Notes: generated by a model from the letters alone, not told the origin. Positions 42,837 to 52,573 are shown, counted from the first letter of the stretch. The stretch is DNA of 64,000 nucleotides from Gammaproteobacteria bacterium (GCA_018661465.1 JABJIC010000032.1:1-64000), one strand, 5' to 3'. Numbers and translations are program-made.

Positions 42837-43631
42837 GTGAAACGCATAAGCTTTTATCTATTGAATTTTTTTCTTCTTCAATCCGTCGCCGTTGAATTGA
42901 TGGCTGACATTGATGAATCTGATGTTCTTCAAGCGATGGCCAAGCCTGGACGATTGTTAGCAGATATCAATAGAGACAATCGAAGCCGACCCGAAGCTAT
43001 TATCCCGCTACTGAACCTGGAACTAGGAGACAGTGTTGTAGATATTTTTGCGGGTGGCGGATACTACAGTGAGCTGCTCGCCAGCGTTGTTGGAGATCAG
43101 GGCGAAGTATTCCTTCATAATTCCCCGGGATTTGAATCTTGGGGAAGAAATGGACTCTATGATCGATTCGCATCAGACCGCAATCCCGGCAAGATCACTC
43201 GTCACACCCAAAGCGGCATCAATCTCAGTCTCAACTCAGAATCTCTAGATGGTGCGTTGATAGTCATGGCCATTCATGACCTTTACGTAATTCCCAAGCG
43301 CTATAACGGTGAGGAATATGTTGCAGTTGGGAACTCAGCAAATACTGGCTACTTCCTAGATCAAGTATTCGCTTCATTGAAGCCCGGTGGCCGGTTTGTC
43401 ATTGTCGACCATCAAGGTAATCCAGAATCCAGTATTGAAGTCATCACTGATTTGCATCGTATCGATGAGACCTTTGTCAGATCTGAAGTTGAGTCTCATG
43501 GATTTGTTTTTGTAGATAGTAGCAATGCACTAAGGACTGAAAGTGATGACCGAGACAGAATTGTTTTTGATGAGGATATTCAGGGAAAAACAGATAGATT
43601 TGTTATCGCCTTTGAGAAGCCAATAAACTAA
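42837..43631 (+). CDS. exported class I methyltransferase-like protein
   Basis: The 264-residue product starts with a GTG (MKRISFYLLNFFLLQSVAVELMADI) and a hydrophobic signal-like segment, preceded by GGAG at a good distance; an in-frame TTG 18 bases earlier is less likely. The body is a Rossmann methyltransferase fold: VVDIFAGGGYYSELLASVVG, LDGALIVMAIHDLYV, and LKPGGRFVIVDH. Similar exported methyltransferase-fold proteins are common in proteobacteria and are unlikely to find SAM in the periplasm, so activity is doubtful. It follows the Cu/Zn exporter by 85 bases, but no functional tie is evident. Confidence 0.78.
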   Translation: MKRISFYLLNFFLLQSVAVELMADIDESDVLQAMAKPGRLLADINRDNRSRPEAIIPLLNLELGDSVVDIFAGGGYYSELLASVVGDQGEVFLHNSPGFESWGRNGLYDRFASDRNPGKITRHTQSGINLSLNSESLDGALIVMAIHDLYVIPKRYNGEEYVAVGNSANTGYFLDQVFASLKPGGRFVIVDHQGNPESSIEVITDLHRIDETFVRSEVESHGFVFVDSSNALRTESDDRDRIVFDEDIQGKTDRFVIAFEKPIN

Positions 43632-43745
43632 CCCTGTTTGCTATGCTATTTCGATTAGGAGAGAACGTTTGCCGTTCCCTCAAAACACTACAATACGGTC
43701 ACTTTGACGATCCAATGCTTTGACCCTATAGGATGGCGTTACAGA

Positions 43746-44339
43746 CTATAAACTCCCTTCAGGAATTTTAAATCCAGTAGCTTCAATTTCGCCCGCGGTC
43801 ATTTCAAACATGGTTACATTTACACTTATTTCAGTGAGTGGTTCATCACTGTCATCAGTCTCAACTTTTACCATGGCATCAATTAAATCCATTCCTTTAA
43901 TGACATGACCATAAATCATGTAGTCTCCATCTAGTCTTGCTAAGCCATCTTTATTCTGGACTATGTAGAACTGGCAAGTCGCTGAGAGTTTACCGGGATT
44001 ACCATCCCTTCCTGCACCAAAAGCGCCATAAATATGCTTGTAACCAGCGTCAAATTCAGGTTCCAGCAAGTGTACAGAATAAGCAAATCCCTCTGGTACA
44101 TCAGGACAACCTCCTTGTGCCACAAAATCATCTATGACACGGTTGAACGAATAAGTATCCCAATAACCCGATTCTGCTAATTCAATGAAAGCTGCCTTAT
44201 GCTTTGGCGTATCATCATATAACCAGACCAGCAAATCTCCCATAGGTGTCTTAATTTCACCTACCTGATAAGTCTTTTCAGGCGTACAAGAAGTAAAGCC
44301 AATCAGAAGGCATAGGGACATCAAGGTAAAATATTTCAT
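43746..44339 (-). CDS. cyclophilin-type peptidyl-prolyl isomerase lipoprotein
   Basis: The 197-residue product begins MKYFTLMSLCLLIGFTSC, a lipoprotein signal with Cys near residue 18. The cyclophilin core has GDLLVWLYDDTPKHKAAFIELAESGYWDTYSFNRVIDDFVAQGG and LSATCQFYIVQN, with catalytic Arg in the FNRVI motif. The fold is standard, though the lipoprotein form is more usual in Bacteroidota, and local base use looks AT-richer than the flanks; transfer is possible but unproven. It should sit on the periplasmic side of a membrane. Confidence 0.85.
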   Translation of the reverse strand: MKYFTLMSLCLLIGFTSCTPEKTYQVGEIKTPMGDLLVWLYDDTPKHKAAFIELAESGYWDTYSFNRVIDDFVAQGGCPDVPEGFAYSVHLLEPEFDAGYKHIYGAFGAGRDGNPGKLSATCQFYIVQNKDGLARLDGDYMIYGHVIKGMDLIDAMVKVETDDSDEPLTEISVNVTMFEMTAGEIEATGFKIPEGSL

Positions 44340-44762
44340 ATCAGTTTTTTCAAGCCTCAAAGTTCTCAATTTCCAATTCTCATGAAATCAGATTTCTAGC
44401 AAGTTAAATAGTATCATTTTCTGAAGTTAGACCTGTGTAATGGGCAAATATCGAATATGTATAGCTAGTCCTTTAGGGCTTATTGGCACGGATATACCCT
44501 CCCTCCTATGTCCTGTTTTGGCCGTGAGAAGACCTTTCAGTCAGGAATAAGTTAATAGCAACTAATATGTTAGCTATAGACCCAAAGCATGGGTTTGAGC
44601 AAATTGGGAAATCAAGCAAACCTAATTTCTTCACGCTCAAATAGCAGATATCCAAGATCTGCACTTAACGTGACAAAGTCATTGCTATTGGTGGTTGTCC
44701 TTGGTATCTATGTAGCCTTGCATTAGTGGGTATTGGAAAATTAAAAAAAGGGGTTTCTCCCT
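44340..44762. other. 423-base intergenic region
   Basis: The region lies between divergent genes. Only short inverted repeats are visible (GCAGAT/ATCTGC around 44646-44664; TTGAGC/GCTCAA at about 44592 and 44636). A lysine-purine tract GAAAATTAAAAAAAGGGG precedes the next gene. No gene or RNA was recognised. Confidence 0.3.
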
Positions 44763-45299
44763 ATGAGCCGACTTTTACACACACTGTTTATACCATTCAT
44801 TCTTATTGGCTTAACCACCACCGAGGTTTCTGCTCAGGAGCCCGATTCTTCAGACGCGGAAAACACAGCCTCAACGCCAAGACCGATTGAAGAAATTACT
44901 GTCGTTGGTCAGAAGTCTCTAGCCCGTTTGCGTCTTCGCATCTACGAAAAAGAGGCAGAAATTTACGATTTCTTTAACGCCAATAATAGTTCTCCCCGCT
45001 TGGACATCATTTGCACCAAGCGTAGACCTACAGGAACTCACTTTCTGAAAAGGGAATGCGAACCCCGGTTTCTGAAACAAATGCGAGTGGAAAAAACTCG
45101 AGATGGCAGACAGGGAATTGGAACAGGGTACAACCAACGTGATCTGGTTGAGTGGTCAGCACAAGACTATGAAAAGCTACAAAACGAAATGCTCGAGCTG
45201 ATGGCCGCGAACGAAGAGTTTGCTCGTAACTTGGCTGACCTTGCTGATCTGTCTGAGAACTACGAGTCACATCGTAAAGCAATGTTCGGATCTCAGTAG
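44763..45299 (+). CDS. exported protein of unknown function, 178 aa
   Basis: The product has a signal peptide ending VSAQE, an acidic linker, then PIEEITVVGQKSLARLRLRIYEKEAEIYDFFNANN, two conserved Cys (DIICTKRRP, KRECEPRF), and a C-terminal helical region (EKLQNEMLELMAANEEFARN). The EITVVGQ stretch resembles the start of TonB-receptor plugs, but no receptor follows. This family occurs in several marine gammaproteobacteria and has no known role. It may be an outer-membrane-associated helper. Confidence 0.62.
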   Translation: MSRLLHTLFIPFILIGLTTTEVSAQEPDSSDAENTASTPRPIEEITVVGQKSLARLRLRIYEKEAEIYDFFNANNSSPRLDIICTKRRPTGTHFLKRECEPRFLKQMRVEKTRDGRQGIGTGYNQRDLVEWSAQDYEKLQNEMLELMAANEEFARNLADLADLSENYESHRKAMFGSQ

Positions 45300-45415
45300 T
45301 AGGGGTCTTTAATGCCCGCTATCGCTCGAAAGCAGCCTGTTGATTCAACTTTGCTAATTGCCCCGTTCAATAAGCAACGCTTTCACAGACCTTTTGGTTC
45401 TTCCCTAGGTGGCGC

Positions 45416-46342
45416 CTATCTTTTAACTGTAGAGTCCTCATAGGATTCAATACGATGATCCTTGTTCAGGAGATAGATACAGTCAGCGAGTTTGGGGACA
45501 GTTTCAAGGCTGTGTCGAGTTAATCGTTCAAAATGCTGAATAAAATCCCGTAGATCTTTCTCACCCATGATGGCTTTGCCTTCTTTGCCAGCTAATCGTT
45601 GTTTTTCAGCGAGTTTGTGCTCCTGCTTCTGGCGCCACTGATAAACTTGCTCAAAATCAGGTGCCTTTAGCATAAGAAGGTAGTCCAATTGATCGAACAG
45701 GAGTTGATAGTCACCAGCGAGCTCTTTATTCACGTATCGACGCCATATCCCGTCATCATCTCTATCTGCTTCCAGAGTATTTATGGGCTCCACTATCTGA
45801 GATTCCGATTGTGCCTGTGTGCCTATGAACCAGCCCTCCAAAATTATCAATCGGGGGCGACTGTTTACTCTGATCCATTCTGATTTTTCTCGCGGTTCAT
45901 CTTCAGCCTTATCAAATTGTGGGAGTAGGATTTCTTGATCACCGCTGTGAGATTTGAGCTTATCAATGGTTGCCAGTGCGAGGGCCGTGTCATGGGTTCC
46001 CGGAACACCTCTAGAGCGCAAAAGGGGGTGCACCGATTCAGCCAGGCTCTTCCGTTCACTCACAGGCAAATAGAAATCATCGATGGAGAGTGCGACTGTG
46101 TCCAAGCCCTCAGCACCGAGGACGCTGGCCAGCAATTGGGAAAGGGTAGACTTGCCCGTACCCTGAGCGCCGTTGATTCCAAGTAGTAAGGTTCTATCTT
46201 TTTCCGCAGAAATTCGCTCCTTCAGCTTTTCAGCGAGGGGAAGAAACCAGCGCTCAGCATCTGCTCCATAAGCCTCTGGCAGAGCCTGCTCAGCAACAAA
46301 TTCGTCAATAAGCTGTTGATACTTTGTGTGTAAGTCGGACAT
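45416..46342 (-). CDS. P-loop kinase, D-glycerate 3-kinase (GLYK) family
   Basis: The 308-residue product carries Walker A GINGAQGTGKSTLSQLLA near residue 52-60, then LSIDDFYLPVSERKSLA and RSRGVPGTHD, and the phosphate-side ILEGWFIG. These are signatures of the plant-type glycerate kinase / uridine-kinase-like family. Bacterial members have been annotated as D-glycerate 3-kinases without much testing. It is transcribed alone. A link to glycine/serine metabolism via glyA (5 kb away) is only suggestive. Confidence 0.75.
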   Translation of the reverse strand: MSDLHTKYQQLIDEFVAEQALPEAYGADAERWFLPLAEKLKERISAEKDRTLLLGINGAQGTGKSTLSQLLASVLGAEGLDTVALSIDDFYLPVSERKSLAESVHPLLRSRGVPGTHDTALALATIDKLKSHSGDQEILLPQFDKAEDEPREKSEWIRVNSRPRLIILEGWFIGTQAQSESQIVEPINTLEADRDDDGIWRRYVNKELAGDYQLLFDQLDYLLMLKAPDFEQVYQWRQKQEHKLAEKQRLAGKEGKAIMGEKDLRDFIQHFERLTRHSLETVPKLADCIYLLNKDHRIESYEDSTVKR

Positions 46343-46675
46343 ATTCAGCTGCGCAAAAAAGCAATAATTATATTTACCAATTCAACCACTAATGTGCCCG
46401 TTAGGACAGTGTCTTATGAACAAACCCGTGTTAGGATTCTCGTAGATTTCTGCTTATTTTAGATTCCGCATCAGTACGTTTCAGAAGAGCAAGATCCGAA
46501 AGAGTTATCCTCTGCACAAGTGTTACGAGAATTCTGCATGCGATTGGCTGTACTTAGTAATGGGCTTTCCATTGTGCTTTCCTTTGCGCTTTCGCAGAAT
46601 TACTGAAAGCAGATAATTTTCAACATCAAAGCATGGGCCTGAGGACGCTTCCTCAGGGCATAGAAAGATATTCTA
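46343..46675. other. 333-base divergent intergenic region
   Basis: The region lies between the kinase gene and the DnaT-like gene. Short CTTTCC/GCTTTC repeats occur around 46562-46595. No promoter stands out and no RNA gene was recognised. Confidence 0.3.
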
Positions 46676-47818
46676 ATGACATCATCACTGTTACCAGAAC
46701 GACCCTTGGTTATTTCTCCGACCCTGGCTTCCACCATTGGGCTGGAAGAAGCTGTCATGCTGCAGGTGCTCGCCGAATTGATCGATCATCGGCCTGCCTG
46801 TCGACTGTCAGTGCGACCAGATCTAGTCTTTGCCAGTTTCAGTGATAATGACCTCCAGCAAGCGTTTCCGTTTTGGGCAGTTATCGATATCAAAAGAGTG
46901 CAGGCAAATTTGCAGAGTCTTGGTCTGATAGCGGTAGAGCTTGATACCAAGGCCGAGCGAAGCATACTGCTGGCCATCGATGAGGCCAGACCAAGCGCTG
47001 AAGCTGAGGCGCCGCAACCGGCGGCCATGCCTCAGATACCTCCAAGATCGAAAGCTGTCACTGGTTCAGCTACTCTGATTGAACCAGGTTGGCAGCCGGA
47101 TCAGAACTGGGTGAAGCAATGCCTTCAGCAGAACATCCCCGAACCATTTGTTCACGGTTTGGTAGGCGAGTTCGTAGCCTATTGGCGTGACCGAGGTCAG
47201 GCTCGATTTTCCTGGGGTAATGCTTTTTATAAACATGTAATTAAGGAATGGCGAAAGGAACAAAGTCGCAAGGGTGCCTGGGAGAAATCGAGCACCATGT
47301 CTCCACAGTGGGTCCCCAGTGAAGATGCAGTCGGGATTTTGATAAATGCTGGTATCAACCCGAGCTTTATCGAAGACGCTATTCCGGAATTTATACTCTA
47401 CTGGCGCGAGAGAGGCATAGTTGCTGGAGCATGGAATACAAAATTTATTGAACACATACGCAGGCAATGGGGAAAGTTCAGCGCAGCTTTTGGCTTGGAT
47501 GATACGCCAAAGGTTATTCCTGCTAATTGGCAACCAAGTGCTGAATGTTATGAAATATTTCAACTGGCAGAGATCGATGAAGACTATGCCCGTAGCAAGA
47601 TTCCTGAATTCCTTATGTACTGGACTGATACCCAGCAGGTGAAATCTTCCTGGAATACAGTATTCTTACAATTTATTAAGCAAGACTGGGCGAGAAAGCT
47701 CAAACAACTGGAAACGGCAGATTTAAGTCATGGAGAAAATCAAACCCTTGTTGGATCAGGTCAGCAAAGAATTGAAGAAAAGTTCAAGCGCATCGCTGAC
47801 AGATCCTGGGCAGAATAA
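46676..47818 (+). CDS. dnaT: protein with three DnaT-type repeats (primosome-like)
   Basis: The 380-residue product has an N-terminal region resembling a winged helix (LEEAVMLQVLAELIDH, VDIK-like DIKRVQANLQSLGLI) and a Pro/Ala linker. Three copies of the DnaT C-terminal module follow at about residues 138-200, 210-270 and 283-345. Each has a W-x-P-(S/D) start, a helix ending in F(V/I/L)-x-YW and an SWN/AWN-type F-x-(H/Q)-x-(R/K) close. E. coli DnaT has a single such module, which binds ssDNA and PriB or DnaC during replication restart. The next gene overlaps its end and encodes a lambda-P-like protein. The neighbour and repeats argue for a helicase-loading role; three copies is unusual. Confidence 0.78.
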   Translation: MTSSLLPERPLVISPTLASTIGLEEAVMLQVLAELIDHRPACRLSVRPDLVFASFSDNDLQQAFPFWAVIDIKRVQANLQSLGLIAVELDTKAERSILLAIDEARPSAEAEAPQPAAMPQIPPRSKAVTGSATLIEPGWQPDQNWVKQCLQQNIPEPFVHGLVGEFVAYWRDRGQARFSWGNAFYKHVIKEWRKEQSRKGAWEKSSTMSPQWVPSEDAVGILINAGINPSFIEDAIPEFILYWRERGIVAGAWNTKFIEHIRRQWGKFSAAFGLDDTPKVIPANWQPSAECYEIFQLAEIDEDYARSKIPEFLMYWTDTQQVKSSWNTVFLQFIKQDWARKLKQLETADLSHGENQTLVGSGQQRIEEKFKRIADRSWAE

Positions 47819-48446
47819 AGCAGAACAAAATTTAGATTCCGCTGCTGTTAATGAGTCGGACTCCGATTATTCCAAGAGTGCTGGAATGGATCGTGTGGAC
47901 GCTATAAACCAGATTTTTGCCGAGTTTGAATTTGCCTATCACAACCAGTTTCACAAGGCTTTTGCCGACCCCGATAGTCTGGTGATCGCCAAGAAATACT
48001 GGTTAAGCAGTCTGGAAAATTATTCACCCCAGCAAATAGTTCACGCCGCAAAACACATTATCCGAAGCAATGACTATCTACCCTCCATAGCCGCTATAGT
48101 AACGGCTTGCGAGAGCGGGCTGGACCTATTCGGTTTGCCGTCAGCGAGGCAGGCCTATATTGAAGCCTGTTCGGCTAACTCTCCACGGAATCAGTATCCA
48201 TGGAGTCATCAGGCGGTTTATCGGGCAGGGCAGGCGACTGGTTGGTTTCTTCTTAGCAGTGAGCCGGAGTCACGGTCGTTCCCGCTTTTTGAATATCACT
48301 ATTCGCTGATCTGTAAGAAAGTAATGAAAGGTGAAAAATTGGATACCGAGCAGCCGACACCCATTACTCAGAAGATTGAAGAGCCGCTGGAACCTGAAGA
48401 ATTGCACCGACGCATCGCCAAGATGCGTAAAGAACTTGGCCTGTAG
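47730..48446 (+). CDS. lambda-P-like replication protein (putative DnaB loader)
   Basis: The 238-residue product starts inside the end of the DnaT-like gene (89-base overlap), with an alternative ATG at 47886 that would remove an overlapping polar N-terminus. The core VDAINQIFAEFEFAYHNQFHKAFAD, then LEN(Y)SPQQIVHAAKHIIRSNDYLPSI and RQAYIEACSANSP match phage replication protein P. P proteins bind DnaB and load it at origins by displacing DnaC. No other phage gene is present. A chromosomal copy coupled to DnaT suggests a host loading system. A hairpin at 48460-48495 follows. Confidence 0.75.
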   Translation: MEKIKPLLDQVSKELKKSSSASLTDPGQNKAEQNLDSAAVNESDSDYSKSAGMDRVDAINQIFAEFEFAYHNQFHKAFADPDSLVIAKKYWLSSLENYSPQQIVHAAKHIIRSNDYLPSIAAIVTACESGLDLFGLPSARQAYIEACSANSPRNQYPWSHQAVYRAGQATGWFLLSSEPESRSFPLFEYHYSLICKKVMKGEKLDTEQPTPITQKIEEPLEPEELHRRIAKMRKELGL

Positions 48447-48459
48447 TTAATATTAGTTA

Positions 48460-48495
48460 AAACCCAGAATAGAACCTAAGTTAGATCCTGGGTTG
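48460..48495 (+). terminator. possible terminator hairpin after the dnaT-P unit
   Basis: AACCCAG (48461-48467) pairs with CTGGGTT (48488-48494), with an inner AAC/GTT continuation. There is no T-run after it, so it is a weak call. It lies 15 bases after the stop. Confidence 0.35.
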
Positions 48496-48566
48496 GAAAC
48501 TGTCCTGAGTATAGAAAAGGCCGCTCGAGAGCGTGACGCCGCATTTGGCAGCAAGCGCCGGCCTGG

Positions 48567-50237
48567 TTAGCTGTTCAGCTTCTTATACTTTATCCGCGTA
48601 GGTTCCGCACCATCACCCAGACGCTTCTTGCGCTCTGCTTCATAGTCAGTGTAATTGCCTTCGTGCCAGACCACCTGACTATCACCTTCGAAGGCGAGGA
48701 TGTGAGTACAGATACGATCAAGAAACCAGCGATCGTGTGATACCACGATTGCGCAGCCAGGAAACGTCAACAGGCCTTCCTCTAGAGCCCTTAATGTTTC
48801 CACATCAAGATCGTTGGTGGGTTCATCCAGTAACAACACATTGCCGCCGCGCTTGAGCAGCTTGGCCATATGTAGTCGGTTACGTTCGCCGCCGGAAAGG
48901 TCTTTCACAAATTTTTGTTGATCGCCGCCCTTAAAATTGAAGCGGCTTGCATAGGCGCGGGACTGAACTTCAGTCCTGCCGATTTGTATTACATCCTGAC
49001 CGTCGGAAATTTCCTGCCATACTGTGTTTTCACCGTTTAGCTCATCACGGCTTTGGTCAACGTAGGCCAGGTTTACAGTTTCACCAAGTTCGATTGAGCC
49101 GCTATCGGGTTTCTCATCACCAACCAACATACGCAGGAATGTAGTCTTACCCGCGCCGTTGCCGCCAATAATGCCGACGATGCTGCCCTTGGGAACAGAA
49201 AAACTCAGATCATCAATCAGGTTCTTGTCGCCAAAGCCCTTGCACAGGTGATTGACCTCGAGCACCTTGTCACCCAGTCGTTGACCCGGTGGTATATAGA
49301 GCTCCTGAGTCTCATTGCGTTTCTGAAAATCTTGGGAGTTAAGTTCTTCGAAGCGGGCGATACGCGCCTTGCTTTTCGATTGCCGCCCCTTGGGGTTGGC
49401 GCGAACCCATTCCAGTTCAGATCGGATGGTTTTCTCGTGAGCCGACTGTTGTTTGGCTTCCACTTCCAGACGAGCTTCCTTTGTTTCCAGCCAGGTGCTG
49501 TAGTTTCCCTCATAGGGAATGCCATGACCGCGGTCTAATTCGAGAATCCAGCCTGCGGCATTGTCGAGGAAATAACGGTCGTGGGTTATGGCAACCACGG
49601 TGCCAGGATAGTCCTGAAGAAAGCGCTCCATCCAGGCAACACTTTCTGCATCCAGATGGTTAGTGGGTTCGTCCAGCAGCAGCATGTCTGGTTTGGACAG
49701 CAGTAGACGACAAAGGGCTACTCGCCGCTTCTCACCACCAGATAACTTGGCTACCTCAGCGTCCCAGGGTGGTAATCTCAAGGCATCGGCGGCCCGCTCC
49801 AGAATACGCTCTACTTCCCAGCCTTCCACCGCATCGATCTTGGTTTGAAGATCTCCCTGTTTCTCCAATAGCTCGGTCATTTCCTCATCGCTCATAGGCT
49901 CGGCGAATCGGTCACTTATGGCATTGAACTCATCCACCAGAGAGATGATGTGTTGTATTCCTTGCTGCACGTTTCCTTTAACGTCCAGCGACTCATCCAA
50001 CTCTGGCTCCTGGGGCAGATATCCGATATTGATATCAGATTGAGCTCTGGCCTCGCCATTAAATTCCTTATCCACACCAGCCATGATTCTCAGCAGAGTG
50101 GACTTGCCTGAGCCGTTAAGGCCGAGGACGCCAATCTTGGCTCCGGGGAAGAAAGACAGTGAGATATCTTTCAGGATTTCTTTTTTCGGCGGAACAACCT
50201 TTCCGACTTGATGCATGGTGTAAACAAACTGGGCCAT
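48567..50237 (-). CDS. ettA: energy-dependent translational throttle protein EttA (ABC-F)
   Basis: The 556-residue product has two ABC domains. Walker A sites are GLNGSGKSTLL and GGNGAGKTTFLR; signatures SGGEKRRVAL and SGGERNRLHM; Walker B blocks LLLDEPTNHLDAE and LLLDEPTNDLDVE. The inter-domain linker and arm match EttA, which binds the ribosomal E site and gates the first peptide bond by the ADP:ATP ratio. Length (E. coli 555) fits. The start MAQFVYTMHQVGK is the family N-terminus. It is transcribed alone, opposite the dnaT unit. Confidence 0.95.
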   Translation of the reverse strand: MAQFVYTMHQVGKVVPPKKEILKDISLSFFPGAKIGVLGLNGSGKSTLLRIMAGVDKEFNGEARAQSDINIGYLPQEPELDESLDVKGNVQQGIQHIISLVDEFNAISDRFAEPMSDEEMTELLEKQGDLQTKIDAVEGWEVERILERAADALRLPPWDAEVAKLSGGEKRRVALCRLLLSKPDMLLLDEPTNHLDAESVAWMERFLQDYPGTVVAITHDRYFLDNAAGWILELDRGHGIPYEGNYSTWLETKEARLEVEAKQQSAHEKTIRSELEWVRANPKGRQSKSKARIARFEELNSQDFQKRNETQELYIPPGQRLGDKVLEVNHLCKGFGDKNLIDDLSFSVPKGSIVGIIGGNGAGKTTFLRMLVGDEKPDSGSIELGETVNLAYVDQSRDELNGENTVWQEISDGQDVIQIGRTEVQSRAYASRFNFKGGDQQKFVKDLSGGERNRLHMAKLLKRGGNVLLLDEPTNDLDVETLRALEEGLLTFPGCAIVVSHDRWFLDRICTHILAFEGDSQVVWHEGNYTDYEAERKKRLGDGAEPTRIKYKKLNS

Positions 50238-50713
50238 TCTCTATTCCTGGGCTCTTATTCTGCGAGCGCGCTATCTATGAGGGCTCTCTATATGCCCTCT
50301 ATTTCTGAATTCTTTGTCTCAGAGTATTCAATCGCTGAGTACTCTTTATGTAATCCCATTCTATATGAGCTTCAGGGAGCCCGGGCCTGGGATCAGATTT
50401 GAGATGAATCTGTGGGGCTTGTTTTGGAGTTCTACTAGCTATCTCAGCTCCCGCAAACCCCGTCGCTCCGTGAAGGCAGGATTAAATCACGAGCTGCCGA
50501 GCTTTGCACTTCTCACCCCTCTTTTCATCCCGTAGCTATAGCCTGATTTTCGGTAAAAATCACCCGGGATCGCTGAGAATATTGATGCCGAATCCGGAGT
50601 CATCATGTAGAATAGCGCCTTCGTAAAATCCCCCGTTTTGCATCGGTTTGACGGTTCAGTTTCGTGGGATTACATGCAGACCTTTTAACCCGAATAAAGC
50701 CCCGGAGCAGCAG
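50238..50713. other. 476-base divergent intergenic region upstream of glyA and ettA
   Basis: TAGAAT at 50608-50613 is the best -10 candidate for glyA, with TTGATG 20 bases upstream (spacer too long). AATCCC and GGGATT in the leader (about 50626 and 50668) may pair. GAGGGCTC and related repeats lie at about 50277-50300. No glycine riboswitch or RNA gene was recognised. Confidence 0.35.
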
Positions 50714-51967
50714 ATGTTTAAGACCGATACCAGTCTTTCGGAATACGATCCAGAGATTAGCGCGGCTATCGAAGCGGAAAGAACTCGCCAGGAAGAACAC
50801 ATTGAATTAATAGCCTCAGAAAACCATACCAGTCCACTGGTCATGGAGGCACAGGGTTCTGTTCTTACTAACAAATATGCCGAAGGTTATCCCGGTAAGC
50901 GCTATTACGGCGGCTGTGAGCATGTTGATGTTATTGAAGAGCTGGCTATCGCTCGGGTAAAAGAATTGTTTGGTGCAGATTATGCCAATGTGCAGCCCCA
51001 TTCGGGCTCTCAGGCCAATGCAGCGGTGTATATGGCCCTGATGAAGCCTGGTGAGACAGTGCTTGGCATGAGCTTGGCAGACGGTGGTCACTTGACTCAC
51101 GGTGCCAGTGTTAGCTTTTCCGGGCGCATCTATAATGCGGTTCAATACGGTCTCAACAACGAGACTGGTGAAATCGATTACGACCAGGTTAATGCCCTGG
51201 CGCAGGAACATAAGCCAAAGATGATCATGGCTGGCTTCTCTGCCTATTCCAGAGTGGTAGACTGGCAGAAATTTCGAGATATCGCCGACAGCGTTGGCGC
51301 GTACTTTGTCGTAGACATGGCCCACGTTGCCGGATTGATCGCTGCTGGTGTATATCCCAGCCCGGTAAACATAGCCGATGTCACAACTTCAACCACCCAC
51401 AAGACTCTTAGAGGTCCTCGAGGTGGTGTGATTCTGGCAAGGGCAAATCCTGAGATTGAGAAGAAACTGAATTTTGCCGTGTTTCCTGAGAGTCAGGGCG
51501 GCCCCTTGATGCATGTGATTGCAGCCAAGGCTGTTTGCTTCAAGGAAGCAATGAGCGAAGAATTTAAGGTTTATCAGCAGCAGGTTTTAAACAATGCCAG
51601 AGTAATGGCTAAGGGTTTTATCGACCGCGGCTACGATGTGGTTTCCAGTGGAACCGATGATCACCTGTTTCTGCTTAGCCTGGTTAAGCAGGACATTACA
51701 GGTAAAGACGCTGATGCAGCCCTGGGAAGAGCCAATATAACAGTTAACAAAAATGCGGTTCCCAATGATCCTAAGCCTCCGTTCGTCACCAGCGGATTAA
51801 GAATAGGATCGCCAGCAGTTACGACTCGCGGATTCAAGGAAGCGGAATCGGCAGACCTGACATCATGGATGTGCGATATTCTTGATGATATAGATAATGA
51901 AAATGTGATCGCAGAAGTGAAGCAGAAAGTTGTTGAGCTTTGCGGAAGATTCCCGGTTTATCAGTAA
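50714..51967 (+). CDS. glyA: serine hydroxymethyltransferase
   Basis: This PLP enzyme converts serine and tetrahydrofolate to glycine and 5,10-methylene-THF. The 417-residue product has [35 protein letters not shown], the PLP-Lys motif [15 protein letters not shown] near residue 230, and [20 protein letters not shown] at 50704 supports the ATG at 50714; an in-frame start 66 bases earlier is not favoured. nrdR follows at 53 bases, as in many gammaproteobacteria. Confidence 0.97.
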   Translation: MFKTDTSLSEYDPEISAAIEAERTRQEEHIELIASENHTSPLVMEAQGSVLTNKYAEGYPGKRYYGGCEHVDVIEELAIARVKELFGADYANVQPHSGSQANAAVYMALMKPGETVLGMSLADGGHLTHGASVSFSGRIYNAVQYGLNNETGEIDYDQVNALAQEHKPKMIMAGFSAYSRVVDWQKFRDIADSVGAYFVVDMAHVAGLIAAGVYPSPVNIADVTTSTTHKTLRGPRGGVILARANPEIEKKLNFAVFPESQGGPLMHVIAAKAVCFKEAMSEEFKVYQQQVLNNARVMAKGFIDRGYDVVSSGTDDHLFLLSLVKQDITGKDADAALGRANITVNKNAVPNDPKPPFVTSGLRIGSPAVTTRGFKEAESADLTSWMCDILDDIDNENVIAEVKQKVVELCGRFPVYQ

Positions 51968-52020
51968 GCTCTTTTATTGAAGACCGCTTGAAACTAACTT
52001 AGTAGAACGAAAGGTTTTAT

Positions 52021-52482
52021 ATGCATTGTCCTTTTTGTGGTGCCATCGACACCAAGGTAATTGATTCCAGGCTGGTTACGGAAGGAAATCACGTACGCCG
52101 CCGCCGTGAATGTATTACCTGTGAAGAAAGATTCACTACTTATGAATCTGCCGAGTTGGTTATGCCAAGGATTATTAAGGCCGGCGGAATTCGTGAGCCC
52201 TTCAATGAAGATAAGCTAATGGCTGGACTCACCAAGGCTTTGGAAAAGAGACCTGTCAGTATTGAAAAGGTTGAAGAAGCCATTACTCGAATCAAAGCGA
52301 ATATCAGATCCACTGGCGAGAGGGAGATCCAATCCCGTGACGTTGGCGAGCAGGTCATGAAGGAATTGCGCGACCTGGACGAGGTGGCCTTCGTTCGCTT
52401 CGCGTCAGTCTATCGCAGTTTCAAAGATCTCGAAGAATTCCGAGCTGAAATTGACCGTCTCTCTAAAGACAATTCCAAATAA
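52021..52482 (+). CDS. nrdR: transcriptional repressor NrdR
   Basis: NrdR binds ATP/dATP and represses ribonucleotide reductase genes. The 153-residue product has the zinc ribbon [18 protein letters not shown] with ECITCEERF, and the ATP-cone ([20 protein letters not shown] ... RRI region, [16 protein letters not shown]). Length and order are standard. It lies between glyA and the riboflavin genes, the usual place. Confidence 0.97.
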   Translation: MHCPFCGAIDTKVIDSRLVTEGNHVRRRRECITCEERFTTYESAELVMPRIIKAGGIREPFNEDKLMAGLTKALEKRPVSIEKVEEAITRIKANIRSTGEREIQSRDVGEQVMKELRDLDEVAFVRFASVYRSFKDLEEFRAEIDRLSKDNSK

Positions 52483-52573
52483 GTTAAGCTTCAGCTTTTC
52501 CTGATTTTAAAGCGCCTGTTTTTAAGGTGGCTATTTTAAAGCGCTTACATTTAAAAAGGTCATGCGCTGGCTA

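Noticed and set aside
46676-48446. Prophage origin of the DnaT/P pair
   Set aside because: No integrase, repressor, capsid or lysis gene flanks the pair; neighbours are housekeeping genes.
50238-50713. Glycine riboswitch upstream of glyA
   Set aside because: The leader lacks the paired glycine-aptamer motifs; only a weak possible hairpin is seen.
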